From: an uncultured Lachnospiraceae bacterium
GTDB lineage: Bacteria > Bacillota > Clostridia > Lachnospirales > Lachnospiraceae
DNA length: 16,960 nucleotides
NCBI GenBank assembly: GCA_910577445.1
Contig: CAJTMZ010000059.1
Coordinates: forward strand, 8,890 to 25,849
Direction of reading: 5' to 3'
The translations under genes and the position numbers were made by a program. The notes beneath the pieces were generated by a model. That model searched no databases. It was given only the letters and a program-made list of their open reading frames with translations, and was not told the DNA's origin. Below, piece by piece: positions 6,992 to 14,726 of this stretch (positions within the stretch are counted from its first letter, which is position 1; every line of letters starts with the position of its first letter).

Positions 6992-7696
6992 ATGGGTTCG
7001 TTTGTAGAATTTAAGAATGTCGGTAAGACATATCATATGGGGGAAGTGGATATTGAAGCTCTCCGGGATGTGAACTTTATAATTGAAAAAGGAGAGTTTT
7101 GCGTTGTGGTGGGAGCCTCCGGTGCCGGCAAAACCACGATTTTAAATATTTTGGGCGGGATGGACGGTTTATCGACGGGACAGGTGCTTTTGGACGGAGA
7201 GGAAATCTCCTCTTATAATAAGAAGAAACTGACCGCCTACCGGCGTTATGACATCGGCTTTGTGTTTCAGTTTTACAATCTGGTGCAGAACCTGACGGCG
7301 CTTGAAAATGTGGAGCTGGCGGCCCAGATTTGCAAAGACCCCCTCAACGCCATGTCGGTTCTGGAGATGGTGGGGTTAAAGGAGCGGGCGGGAAATTTCC
7401 CTGCGCAGTTATCGGGCGGGGAGCAGCAGAGAGTGGCCATTGCAAGAGCCCTCGCGAAGAATCCGAAGCTGCTTTTGTGCGACGAGCCTACGGGAGCGCT
7501 GGATTACAACACGGGCAAGGCGGTTTTGAAATTGCTGCAGGACGCCTGCCGGAAAAACGGAATGACGGTGGTGGTGATTACCCACAATCAGGCGCTTACG
7601 GCTATGGCGGACAGAATTATTACGGTCAAGAGCGGGACGGTGCGGAAGATGGAGCTGAATGAACATATTGTGCCGGTGGAGGAAATTGAATGGTAG
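6992..7696 (+). CDS. ABC transporter ATP-binding protein, MacB/LolD/FtsE class
   Basis: This 234-residue cytoplasmic ATPase is expected to energise the FtsX-like permease encoded next. It has Walker A G41-T49 (GASGAGKTT), a Q loop at Q93, signature LSGGEQQR at 140-147, Walker B ending in D164-E165 (LLLCDEP), the D loop GALD, and switch histidine H198 (VITHN). LSGGEQQRVAIARAL and DEPTGALD are hallmarks of the MacB/LolD/FtsE group, whose partners are mechanotransmitting FtsX-fold permeases rather than conventional transport channels. The start has AGGGAGGA 7 nt upstream. The permease gene begins 155 bp downstream, and two tandem hairpins fill the gap, so the genes may be expressed at unequal levels. 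Class is secure; the substrate is unknown. Confidence 0.95.
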   Translation: MGSFVEFKNVGKTYHMGEVDIEALRDVNFIIEKGEFCVVVGASGAGKTTILNILGGMDGLSTGQVLLDGEEISSYNKKKLTAYRRYDIGFVFQFYNLVQNLTALENVELAAQICKDPLNAMSVLEMVGLKERAGNFPAQLSGGEQQRVAIARALAKNPKLLLCDEPTGALDYNTGKAVLKLLQDACRKNGMTVVVITHNQALTAMADRIITVKSGTVRKMELNEHIVPVEEIEW

Positions 7697-7765
7697 AACG
7701 AAAAGTGTCTGCAAAGCAGACCCTTTTCGTTCTTAGAAGAACGTCTGCGAAGCAGACCTTCTTCT
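7697..7765 (+). other. Two tandem hairpins between ATPase and permease genes
   Basis: Hairpin 1 (7697-7731) has 16-nt arms, with one mismatch, around loop AAA. Hairpin 2 (7735-7765) has 14-nt arms, with one mismatch, around loop GAA. Both share the core GTCTGCRAAGCAGAC, and each has a mismatch at the base pair next to that core. The outer arms differ (AACGAAAAG against AGAAGAA) but remain complementary within each hairpin. This suggests conserved RNA structure: an attenuator or weak terminator, an RNA processing site, or a small repetitive element. No clean U-tract follows. Confidence 0.6.
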
Positions 7766-7851
7766 TTAAGGATGGTAAGCGGCGTGTCCGGAAAAGAGCG
7801 TTGTAAGGCGGCGTGACGGGAGAGACAGTAAAAGCGGCAGGGAGCGAATGA

Positions 7852-10800
7852 ATGAACAGCGGGATGATTAAGACTACAATCAGGGAAATCAGGGGAAGCC
7901 TTGGACGGTATATGGCGATTCTGGCAATTGTGACGCTGGGGGTGGCGCTGTTTTCCGGTTTAAAGGCCACGACTCCGGCGATGATTGAAACACAGAACAC
8001 TTATCTGTCGGAACAGAACTTTTTTGATTTCAGACTCCTTTCCACAGTGGGATTTTCGGAGGAAAGCGTGGAGCAGTTGGCGGAAATGGACGAAATCGCC
8101 GACGTGGAAGGGGCGGTTTCCGTGGACGCCGTATGCGCGGCGGGAGAGACAAATAATATCTACAAATTCCACACGGTTCCCGGGGAAATTAATCAGGTGG
8201 TGCTGGTGGCGGGCAGGATGCCGGAGCGGGCCGACGAGTGTCTTCTGGACGATGTCATGTACGGGGAAGATGCAATCGGCATGCAGATTACGGTGACGGA
8301 TGACAACAGCGAGGATACGCTGGAAATGTTTGCGGGCCGGACTTTCACGGCGGTGGGCATTGCGCGTTCTCCTTATTATATTAATTTCGAGCGGGGAACG
8401 ACTTCTATCGGGGACGGAAGAATTGCGGCCTTTCTCTATGTGCCAGGGGAGGCTTTTGACTGCGACTATCTGACCGAGATTTACGTGACGGCAAAGGAGA
8501 AGTATGACATTTACTCCGACGAGTACGAGGATTATATAGACGCGATTATCGACAGGGTAGAGGAAAAGACGAATCTTCTGGCGAAGGGGCGGTATGAAGA
8601 GCTGCTTGTCACGGCTCAGGAAAAAATCGACGACGCCCAGACGGAGCTGGACGACAAGAAAGCGGAAGCCGAAACGGAGCTTGCCGACGCGTGGCAGAAA
8701 ATTCTGGACGGCGAGCAGGAGCTTATTGACGGGCAGCAGGAGCTTACCGACGGAGAAAAGGAGCTTGCGGACGGCAGAAAAGAAATAGCGGACAGCGAAC
8801 AGGAACTCATCGACGGCGAGCAGGAAATTATCGACGGCGAACAGGAAATAGCGGAAAAGGAACAGGAAATTAAGGATGCGGACGAGGAGCTGAAATACCA
8901 TGAGTGGGAGATTTTTGCCAATGAGCTGGAGCTTGCAAAAGGATGGGATGAGTTAAGCGAGGCGAAAGAGGAATTAAAGGCCAAAGAAGAGGAACTGGTG
9001 GAGCAGGAAGCGCCGCTGCTTGCACAGGAGTCGGAACTTCTGGAAAAGGAAGAGGAGCTGTCGGCTCAGGCGAGGGAACTTGAGAGTAAGGAAGCGGAGC
9101 TTGGCAGTGCGGCGGGGGAACTGGAAGCGCAGAAAATTGATTTAAATAATACGATAGGATATTTGAAACAGAATGAACCGACAGACAAGACGTCTCCCGA
9201 ATATGCGGAATGGGCTTATAAATTAGCGGCATGTGAAGAAGGTCTGAAGCAGATTGCCCAGGGGGAAGCCCAGATTGCCGCTTACCAATCCCAGCTTGAG
9301 TCCGGCAAATCCCAGCTCGAAGACGGCCTTCGGCAGATTCGCACAGGCCTTGCGGAAATCCAGTCCTACAAGGGGCAGTTTCAGGAGGGCAAAGACCAGA
9401 TTGCGGATGCCTGCGCGATAATTCAGCACAACGAAAAGGTTCTGATGGAAGCGGAAGCGGAGTTGCAGTCTGCAAAGACGGAAGTTACCAATGCCAGAGC
9501 CGAGCTGGAGGACGGAAAAGTCAAACTTGAGGAGGCCAGGGTGGAGCTGGAGGAGGGAAAAGCCGAGCTTGTCGACGGCAGAGAGAAGCTGGCCCAGGCC
9601 AGGAAGGATATCGTCAAAGCCCAGGCGGATTTGGAGGAAGGCCGCGCGGAACTGGAGGACGGAAAAACGGAGCTTGCAGACGCCAAAACAGAGTACGGCG
9701 ACGCAAAGGCCGAGTTTGAAACGGAAGTGGCGGACGCCCAGCAGAAGATTGACGACGCCAGAGCCGAGCTTGCGGACCTTGAGGAACCGGACAGCTATGC
9801 GCTTACCAGAAATACCAATGTGGGTTATGTCTGCTATGAAAGCGATTCCAATATCGTGGCGGCAATCGCCAATGTATTTCCGGTATTCTTCTTTCTGGTG
9901 GCGGCGCTGGTCTGCATGACTACCATGAACAGGATGGTGGAGGAACAAAGGACGCAGATTGGCGTGCTGAAAGCGCTTGGCTACGGAAACGGCGCCATCA
10001 TGGGGAAATTCCTGTTTTACGCCGGTTCGGCGGCTGCGGCCGGCGCCCTTTTTGGCTGTATCATCGGCACATGGCTTTTCCCGAAAGTCATATGGATGGG
10101 TTACGGAATTATGTACAGCATGGGAGAAATCGAGTACTATTTTGACTTCCCGCTGTCGGCAGTGTCCGTGGCGGTTTCCCTTTTGTGTTCCATGGGAGCG
10201 GCCTGGTTTTCCTGCCGGCACGAGCTGATAAGCGTGCCTGCGAACCTGATTCGTCCCAAAGCGCCGAAAAGCGGAAAACGGATTTTCCTTGAGCGGGTGA
10301 CGTTTATCTGGAGCAGGATGAAGTTTCTGCATAAGGTTTCGGTGAGAAACATTATCAGATACAAAAAGAGATTTTTTATGATGATACTGGGAATCAGCGG
10401 CTGTACGGCTCTGTTGGTTACGGGCTTTGGCGTGAAGGATTCCATAATGAATATTGCGGAGCTGCAGTATGACGAGATTCAAATATATGACATTGATGTC
10501 ACTTTTTCGGACGCGGTGACGGGAGATGACATTGACAGGCTGGCCGAAGAGACGGACGGTATGCTGGAGAAAATTGCCTGCAGGTACGAAAAGAACCTGG
10601 ATTTGGATTTTGGCGGCCGGACAAAGTCAATATATCTGGAAGTACCGGAGGACGTGGAGGAAATCGCCGCCTTTTTAAATCTGCACACGGAAGAGGGGGA
10701 AGAAATTTCCTACCCCAAAAAGGGAGAGGCGGTTCTTACTGCCAAGATTGCGGAGAGCATGGGAATCAGGGCAGGAGACGAAGTGACTTTGCGGGACGGC

Positions 10801-11451
10801 GACAGGAAGAGCCTGACGGTAAAGGTGACTGCTTTGTGCGAAAACTTTGTCGATAATTTTATTTATATTAACAGGGAAACCTATGAAGAGCAGACTGGAG
10901 CCGTCCCGGAATATAAAAACGCCTTTGTGGTGGTGCGGGAGGAAAAAGATATCCATGAGACCGCCGCGGCTCTTTCCGACAGGAAAAACGTGCTTGCCGT
11001 TTCCGTCATTGAGGATATGCGGGAGAGAATCGGCACGATGATGGAAAGCATGGACTACATTGTTATCCTGATTATTGTCTGCGCGGGAAGCCTTGCCTTT
11101 ATCGTGCTTTACAATCTGACAAATATCAACATCACGGAGCGGATTCGGGAGATTGCCACAATCAAAGTCCTTGGCTTTTACGCCAGGGAGACGGCTGATT
11201 ACGTTTTCAGGGAAAATCTCGTGCTTACCGCCCTGGGAGCCGTGCTGGGACTTGGCCTTGGAAAATGGCTGCACTGGTTTGTGATGTACAACATCAATAT
11301 CGATATGGTTTCCTTTAAAACCGTGATTATGCCGGACAGCTATCTGTGGAGTATTGTTTACACCTTTGTTTTCGCCATGCTTGTGAACGGCCTTATGTAT
11401 TTCAAGCTGGAAAAAATCAATATGGCCGAGTCGCTCAAATCAATTGAATGA
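7852..11451 (+). CDS. FtsX-like ABC permease with a very long extracellular coiled coil
   Basis: This 1199-residue membrane protein is the partner of the preceding ATPase. It is organised as two FtsX/MacB-type halves. TM1 lies at about 19-39, followed by a roughly 630-residue extracellular part, then TM2-4 at about 667-690, 718-742 and 765-787. The second half has TM5 at about 842-862, an extracellular domain, and TM6-8 at about 1068-1090, 1124-1147 and 1164-1184. Residues about 243-643 are almost entirely heptads. Many fit XXXLXXG (for example EQELIDG, EKELADG), a repeat known from YhgE/Pip-type proteins. The heptads break at 433-463 (around QNEPTDKTSPEYAEW), dividing the coil into arms of about 190 and 180 residues, as expected for an antiparallel hairpin. 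Such proteins are thought to use ATP hydrolysis to move extracellular parts. Substrate or target is unknown. The start follows GGGAG at 8 nt. Confidence 0.93.
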   Translation: MNSGMIKTTIREIRGSLGRYMAILAIVTLGVALFSGLKATTPAMIETQNTYLSEQNFFDFRLLSTVGFSEESVEQLAEMDEIADVEGAVSVDAVCAAGETNNIYKFHTVPGEINQVVLVAGRMPERADECLLDDVMYGEDAIGMQITVTDDNSEDTLEMFAGRTFTAVGIARSPYYINFERGTTSIGDGRIAAFLYVPGEAFDCDYLTEIYVTAKEKYDIYSDEYEDYIDAIIDRVEEKTNLLAKGRYEELLVTAQEKIDDAQTELDDKKAEAETELADAWQKILDGEQELIDGQQELTDGEKELADGRKEIADSEQELIDGEQEIIDGEQEIAEKEQEIKDADEELKYHEWEIFANELELAKGWDELSEAKEELKAKEEELVEQEAPLLAQESELLEKEEELSAQARELESKEAELGSAAGELEAQKIDLNNTIGYLKQNEPTDKTSPEYAEWAYKLAACEEGLKQIAQGEAQIAAYQSQLESGKSQLEDGLRQIRTGLAEIQSYKGQFQEGKDQIADACAIIQHNEKVLMEAEAELQSAKTEVTNARAELEDGKVKLEEARVELEEGKAELVDGREKLAQARKDIVKAQADLEEGRAELEDGKTELADAKTEYGDAKAEFETEVADAQQKIDDARAELADLEEPDSYALTRNTNVGYVCYESDSNIVAAIANVFPVFFFLVAALVCMTTMNRMVEEQRTQIGVLKALGYGNGAIMGKFLFYAGSAAAAGALFGCIIGTWLFPKVIWMGYGIMYSMGEIEYYFDFPLSAVSVAVSLLCSMGAAWFSCRHELISVPANLIRPKAPKSGKRIFLERVTFIWSRMKFLHKVSVRNIIRYKKRFFMMILGISGCTALLVTGFGVKDSIMNIAELQYDEIQIYDIDVTFSDAVTGDDIDRLAEETDGMLEKIACRYEKNLDLDFGGRTKSIYLEVPEDVEEIAAFLNLHTEEGEEISYPKKGEAVLTAKIAESMGIRAGDEVTLRDGDRKSLTVKVTALCENFVDNFIYINRETYEEQTGAVPEYKNAFVVVREEKDIHETAAALSDRKNVLAVSVIEDMRERIGTMMESMDYIVILIIVCAGSLAFIVLYNLTNINITERIREIATIKVLGFYARETADYVFRENLVLTALGAVLGLGLGKWLHWFVMYNINIDMVSFKTVIMPDSYLWSIVYTFVFAMLVNGLMYFKLEKINMAESLKSIE
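8707..8853 (+). repeat. Seven degenerate tandem 21-nt units encoding coiled-coil heptads
   Basis: Seven consecutive 21-nt units begin with GAC and encode DGEQELI, DGQQELT, DGEKELA, DGRKEIA, DSEQELI, DGEQEII and DGEQEIA (from D286). Units share long runs such as gacggcgagcaggag and differ mainly at third codon positions. Expansion by duplication followed by selection on the heptad is the likely history. A gain or loss of one unit keeps the reading frame. Confidence 0.8.
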
Positions 11452-11475
11452 CGGAAAATTAGCCTTTCAAAAAGG

Positions 11476-11504
11476 TTGTAGATACACGCCGGATTATGTA
11501 TAAT
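11476..11504 (+). promoter_or_regulatory. Promoter of the phosphofructokinase gene
   Basis: TTGTAG (11476-11481) and a perfect TATAAT (11499-11504) are 17 bp apart, in the 105-bp gap after the permease gene. The start would be near 11511, giving a leader of about 45 nt that holds the ribosome binding site. It separates the right-hand housekeeping genes from the ABC module. Confidence 0.7.
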
Positions 11505-11556
11505 AATAAGTACTATAAAATTATACCGAAAGCATAGAAAAAGGAGGACGGGAAAA

Positions 11557-12630
11557 GTGAAAAGAGTTGGTTTACTGACAAGCGGCGGCGACTGTCAGGC
11601 ATTAAATGCCGCCATGCGAGGCGTTGTAAAGTGTCTCGTAAACAGCAATGAAAAAGTTGAAATTTATGGTTTTCTCGACGGCTATAAGGGCCTTATTTAC
11701 GGGAATTTCCGTATGCTGGGAGGACATGATTTCTCCGGTATACTCACAAAGGGAGGAACCATCCTGGGCAGTTCCCGCACTCCCTTTAAGACCATTCAGG
11801 ACCCCGATGAAAACGGGCTGGACAAGGTTGACGCCATGCTGCAGAACTATTACAAGCTGCGTCTGGACTGTCTGGTGGTTTTAGGCGGCAACGGAACCCA
11901 CAAGACGGCCAATCTTTTAAGACAGAACGGCCTGAATGTCATCACGCTTCCCAAGACCATTGACAATGATTTGTGGGGAACGGACATGACCTTTGGTTTC
12001 CAGAGCGCGGTTAATATTGCGACCGACGCAATCGACTGCATCCATACCACTGCGGCATCCCACGGCCGGGTATTTATCGTGGAGGTTATGGGCCACAAGG
12101 TGGGATGGCTTACCTTAAATGCCGGTATGGCAGGCGGCGCGGACATCATTTTGATTCCCGAAATCCCCTACGATATCAAAAAGGTAGTGAACAAAATAGA
12201 AGAGCGCAACAAAAACGGCAGCAGGTTCACGATTCTGGCTGTGGCGGAGGGCGCAATTTCCAAGGAAGACGCCAAGCTGTCCAAGAAAGAATATAAAGAA
12301 AAGATGAAGCATTACAAATTCCCTTCGGTGTCCTACGAGCTTGCGCAGCAGATTTACGACAAGACGGGCCATGAGGTAAGGGTTACGGTTCCGGGCCATA
12401 CGCAAAGAGGCGGAAGTCCCTGCCCTTACGACCGCGTATTTGCAAGCCGTCTGGGAGCGGAAGCCGGCAGTCTGATTTTAAAAGGCGAGTACGGCTTCAT
12501 GGTTGGCTACAAGGACCGCGAAGTGGTGAAAGTACCTTTGGAGGATGTGGCGGGAAAACTGAAAATGGTTTCTCCTGACGCGACCATTGTAAAAGAAGCA
12601 AAAATGCTGGGAATCAGCTTCGGAGATTAA
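11557..12630 (+). CDS. 6-phosphofructokinase (phosphoryl donor uncertain)
   Basis: This 357-residue cytosolic glycolytic enzyme converts fructose 6-phosphate to the 1,6-bisphosphate. Family motifs are the N-terminal nucleotide loop TSGGDCQALNAAMRG (8-22), catalytic TIDND with D136, and the substrate-binding PGHTQRGGSP near the C-terminus. Two donor-selecting sites are unusual. The loop that reads GGDG in ATP enzymes and GGDD in many pyrophosphate enzymes is GGNG here (N112, G113). The residue before TIDND is K133, as in pyrophosphate and group III enzymes, where classical bacterial ATP enzymes have Gly. Length is longer than the classical ATP enzyme (about 320). The start is GTG, with AAAGGAGG 9 nt upstream. 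ATP use is favoured by G113, but the donor needs an assay. Confidence 0.92.
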   Translation: MKRVGLLTSGGDCQALNAAMRGVVKCLVNSNEKVEIYGFLDGYKGLIYGNFRMLGGHDFSGILTKGGTILGSSRTPFKTIQDPDENGLDKVDAMLQNYYKLRLDCLVVLGGNGTHKTANLLRQNGLNVITLPKTIDNDLWGTDMTFGFQSAVNIATDAIDCIHTTAASHGRVFIVEVMGHKVGWLTLNAGMAGGADIILIPEIPYDIKKVVNKIEERNKNGSRFTILAVAEGAISKEDAKLSKKEYKEKMKHYKFPSVSYELAQQIYDKTGHEVRVTVPGHTQRGGSPCPYDRVFASRLGAEAGSLILKGEYGFMVGYKDREVVKVPLEDVAGKLKMVSPDATIVKEAKMLGISFGD

Positions 12631-12642
12631 TGCCGGCAGTCC

Positions 12643-12695
12643 GGCGCGGCAGGGCGGGACGGGTACTTACGTACCTGCCCTGCATAAGCTGCGCC
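12643..12695 (+). other. Long imperfect hairpin between pfk and dnaX
   Basis: The stem comprises GGCGC/GCGCC (12643-12647 with 12691-12695), GCAGGGC/GCCCTGC (12649-12655 with 12677-12683) and GGTAC/GTACC (12662-12666 with 12671-12675) around a TTAC loop. A 5-nt bulge and an asymmetric internal loop interrupt it. No U-tract follows, so it is not a standard terminator. The gap is where many Firmicutes carry the SRP RNA gene, but no SRP-type tetraloop motif was found. Confidence 0.5.
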
Positions 12696-12733
12696 GCTTT
12701 CGTAAGGCAAGGCAGAGAGAGGAAAGGGAAGAT

Positions 12734-14371
12734 ATGTCGTACACAGCCCTTTACAGAAAATTTCGTCCTGCGACCTTTGAGGATGTAAAGGGTCAGGAAC
12801 ATATCGTCACAACGTTAAGGAATCAGATAAAAGCGGAGCGCACAAGCCACGCGTACCTTTTTTGCGGAACCAGGGGAACCGGAAAGACCACCATTGCAAA
12901 AATTTTCGCAAAGGCGGTCAACTGCGAAAATCAAAGGGACGGGAGCCCCTGCGGCGAGTGCGCCCTTTGCAGGGCAATCTCGGCGGGCGCATCCATGAAC
13001 GTCATTGAAATTGACGCGGCGTCCAACAACGGTGTGGACAGCGTCCGTGAGATTGTGGATGAAGTGGCCTATTCTCCCGCAGAGGGGAAATATAAGGTTT
13101 ATATTATTGATGAAGTTCATATGCTTTCCATAGGGGCTTTCAACGCATTGCTTAAGACATTGGAGGAGCCCCCTTCTTATGTGATTTTCATACTGGCCAC
13201 AACGGAGGTCCACAAGATACCGATTACCATTATGTCCAGATGCCAGCGGTATGATTTCAGGCGGATTACCATTGATACCATATCCGGAAGGATAAAGGAG
13301 CTTACGGAAAAGGAGCAGGTTTCCATAGAGGAAAAGGCGGTCAGATACATTGCAAAGACGGCGGACGGCTCCATGCGGGACGCCTTAAGCCTTTTAGACC
13401 AGTGTATTGCCTTTCATTTCGGGCAGGAACTTACCTATGATAAAGTGCTGGACGTGCTGGGAGCCGTGGACACGGAGGTGTTCAGCAGGCTGCTGCGTGT
13501 GGTTCTTAGCGGCGACGTGACGGGAGCCATTTCCCTGCTGGAAGAAATCGTGATGCAGGGCCGGGAGCTTGTGCAGTTTGTTTCGGACTTTACCTGGTAT
13601 TTGAGAAACCTTCTTCTGGTAAAGACGGCGGACGGAATGGAGGATGTAATCGACATATCCACGGAAAACCTCCTCCGGTTAAAGGAGGAGGCACAGATGG
13701 CGGAAAACGACGTCATTATGCGTTACATCCGGGTATTGTCGGAACTGTCGGGGCAAATCCGGTACGCTTCCCAGAAAAGAATACTGGTGGAATTGACGTT
13801 AATCAAGCTGTGCAGACCTGCAATGGAGACGGACGCCCAGTCCCTTTTGGACCGGGTCCGGCAGTTGGAAGAGAAGATGGAAAAGGGAATCCCTGTTTTG
13901 GCGGCGTCCGACCGGGGAGCGTTTGAACCGGGAGCGGGAACTGCCGGCGGGGAAAGCGGCCTGGGCGCAAATACCCGGGGAGAGGGCGCGGTAATACCGG
14001 CCAATCTGCCCAAAGCGGTGCCGGAGGATGTGAAAGCGGCGGTGGGAAAATGGCCCGCCATTGTGGGGGAAGCCGCCATGCCCATGAAAGCCTATCTGAA
14101 AACGGCGTTTCCCAGCCTTTCCGGGGACGGCAATCTGCTTGTGGTGGTTTCGGACGGCCTGCCCTTTGATTATTTCAGGGACAGCCAGCACAGGGAAGAA
14201 TTAGAGAGAATCATCGCGGGATTTACCGGAAAGGAAATGAAGGTCGAGGTGCAGTGCGCCCGTCCGGGACAAAATTCCGAAGATATATATCCTGATTTGA
14301 CAAAACTGGTCAGTCAGGTTATTAATATGGAAGTGGAAGAATTAGACGAAGAAATGGAGGATTTATACTGA
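12734..14371 (+). CDS. dnaX: DNA polymerase III subunit gamma/tau
   Basis: This is the clamp-loader ATPase that loads the sliding clamp and bridges the replisome; 545 residues. The AAA+ region has Walker A at 45-53 (GTRGTGKTT), zinc-binding cysteines C64, C73, C76 and C79, Walker B ending D126-E127 (IIDEVHM), and an arginine-finger segment (TIMSRCQRYDF). The collar domain follows to about residue 370. A Gly/Ala/Glu-rich linker (about 390-425) leads to a C-terminal tau-like domain. No AAAAAAG-type slippery sequence was noticed, so a separate gamma form by frameshifting is not evident. The ATG follows AGAGGAAAGGG. The ybaB gene starts 1 bp after the stop; dnaX-ybaB-recR order is widely conserved in bacteria. 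Confidence 0.97.
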   Translation: MSYTALYRKFRPATFEDVKGQEHIVTTLRNQIKAERTSHAYLFCGTRGTGKTTIAKIFAKAVNCENQRDGSPCGECALCRAISAGASMNVIEIDAASNNGVDSVREIVDEVAYSPAEGKYKVYIIDEVHMLSIGAFNALLKTLEEPPSYVIFILATTEVHKIPITIMSRCQRYDFRRITIDTISGRIKELTEKEQVSIEEKAVRYIAKTADGSMRDALSLLDQCIAFHFGQELTYDKVLDVLGAVDTEVFSRLLRVVLSGDVTGAISLLEEIVMQGRELVQFVSDFTWYLRNLLLVKTADGMEDVIDISTENLLRLKEEAQMAENDVIMRYIRVLSELSGQIRYASQKRILVELTLIKLCRPAMETDAQSLLDRVRQLEEKMEKGIPVLAASDRGAFEPGAGTAGGESGLGANTRGEGAVIPANLPKAVPEDVKAAVGKWPAIVGEAAMPMKAYLKTAFPSLSGDGNLLVVVSDGLPFDYFRDSQHREELERIIAGFTGKEMKVEVQCARPGQNSEDIYPDLTKLVSQVINMEVEELDEEMEDLY

Positions 14372-14372
14372 C

Positions 14373-14726
14373 ATGGCAAGACGTGGAGGATTTCCGGGCG
14401 GCGGTATTCCCGGCAACATGAACAATCTGATGAAGCAGGCGCAGAGAATGCAGCGCCAGATGGAGGAAAGCCAGAAGGAGCTGGAGACGAAGGAGTTTAC
14501 CGCAAAGGCCGGAGGCGGCGCGGTGGAGGTGACGGTTACCGGAAAGAAGGAAGTGGCAAAAGTGAAGCTTTCACAGGAGGTAGTCGACCCCGATGATATT
14601 GAAATGCTCGAGGACCTGGTGATGGCGGCCACAAACGAGGCTCTTCGCATGGCGGACGACGCCAACAATGAAATCATGGGCAAGATGGCAGGCGGTCTCG
14701 GACTGGGAGGGGGCCTTCCTTTCTGA
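14373..14726 (+). CDS. ybaB: Nucleoid-associated protein, YbaB/EbfC family
   Basis: This small DNA-binding protein of 117 residues belongs to a family forming dimers on the nucleoid. The N-terminus is Gly-rich (ARRGGFPGGGIPGN), followed by NNLMKQAQRMQRQMEESQKEL, the family's first helix. The strand region GGAVEVTVTGKKEVAKVKLSQEVV and the helix DLVMAATNEALRMADD then follow. The C-terminus GGLGLGGGLPF is also typical. GGAGG lies 13 nt before the ATG, within the end of dnaX. The stop TGA overlaps the recR ATG by one base (TGATG), so translation of the pair is probably coupled. Position between dnaX and recR supports the call strongly. Confidence 0.96.
   Translation: MARRGGFPGGGIPGNMNNLMKQAQRMQRQMEESQKELETKEFTAKAGGGAVEVTVTGKKEVAKVKLSQEVVDPDDIEMLEDLVMAATNEALRMADDANNEIMGKMAGGLGLGGGLPF

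Noticed and set aside
6992..7696. ATPase gene as the energising subunit of the sugar importer
   Set aside because: Its motifs are of the MacB/LolD/FtsE class, it is divergently transcribed, and its immediate partner is the FtsX-like permease.
7960..8901. Antisense open frame (313 codons) opposite the first part of the permease gene
   Set aside because: Same cause: absence of stops opposite repetitive heptad codons. The FLFAVxxFLFAV-like pattern simply mirrors the 21-nt units.
9223..10482. Long antisense open frame (419 codons) opposite the permease gene
   Set aside because: It is the mirror of a GC-biased, Glu/Ala/Leu-rich coiled-coil gene. It has no ribosome binding site and low-complexity, Arg/His-rich content, and the plus-strand gene is clearly real.
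11465..11477. CCTTT-CAA-AAAGG stem after the permease gene as a terminator
   Set aside because: Only 5 bp, AT-rich, with no U-tract, and it overlaps the phosphofructokinase promoter.
12631..12733. SRP RNA gene upstream of dnaX
   Set aside because: The gap is strongly structured, but the conserved SRP loop sequences (GGAA-type tetraloop with its flanking bulges) were not found.
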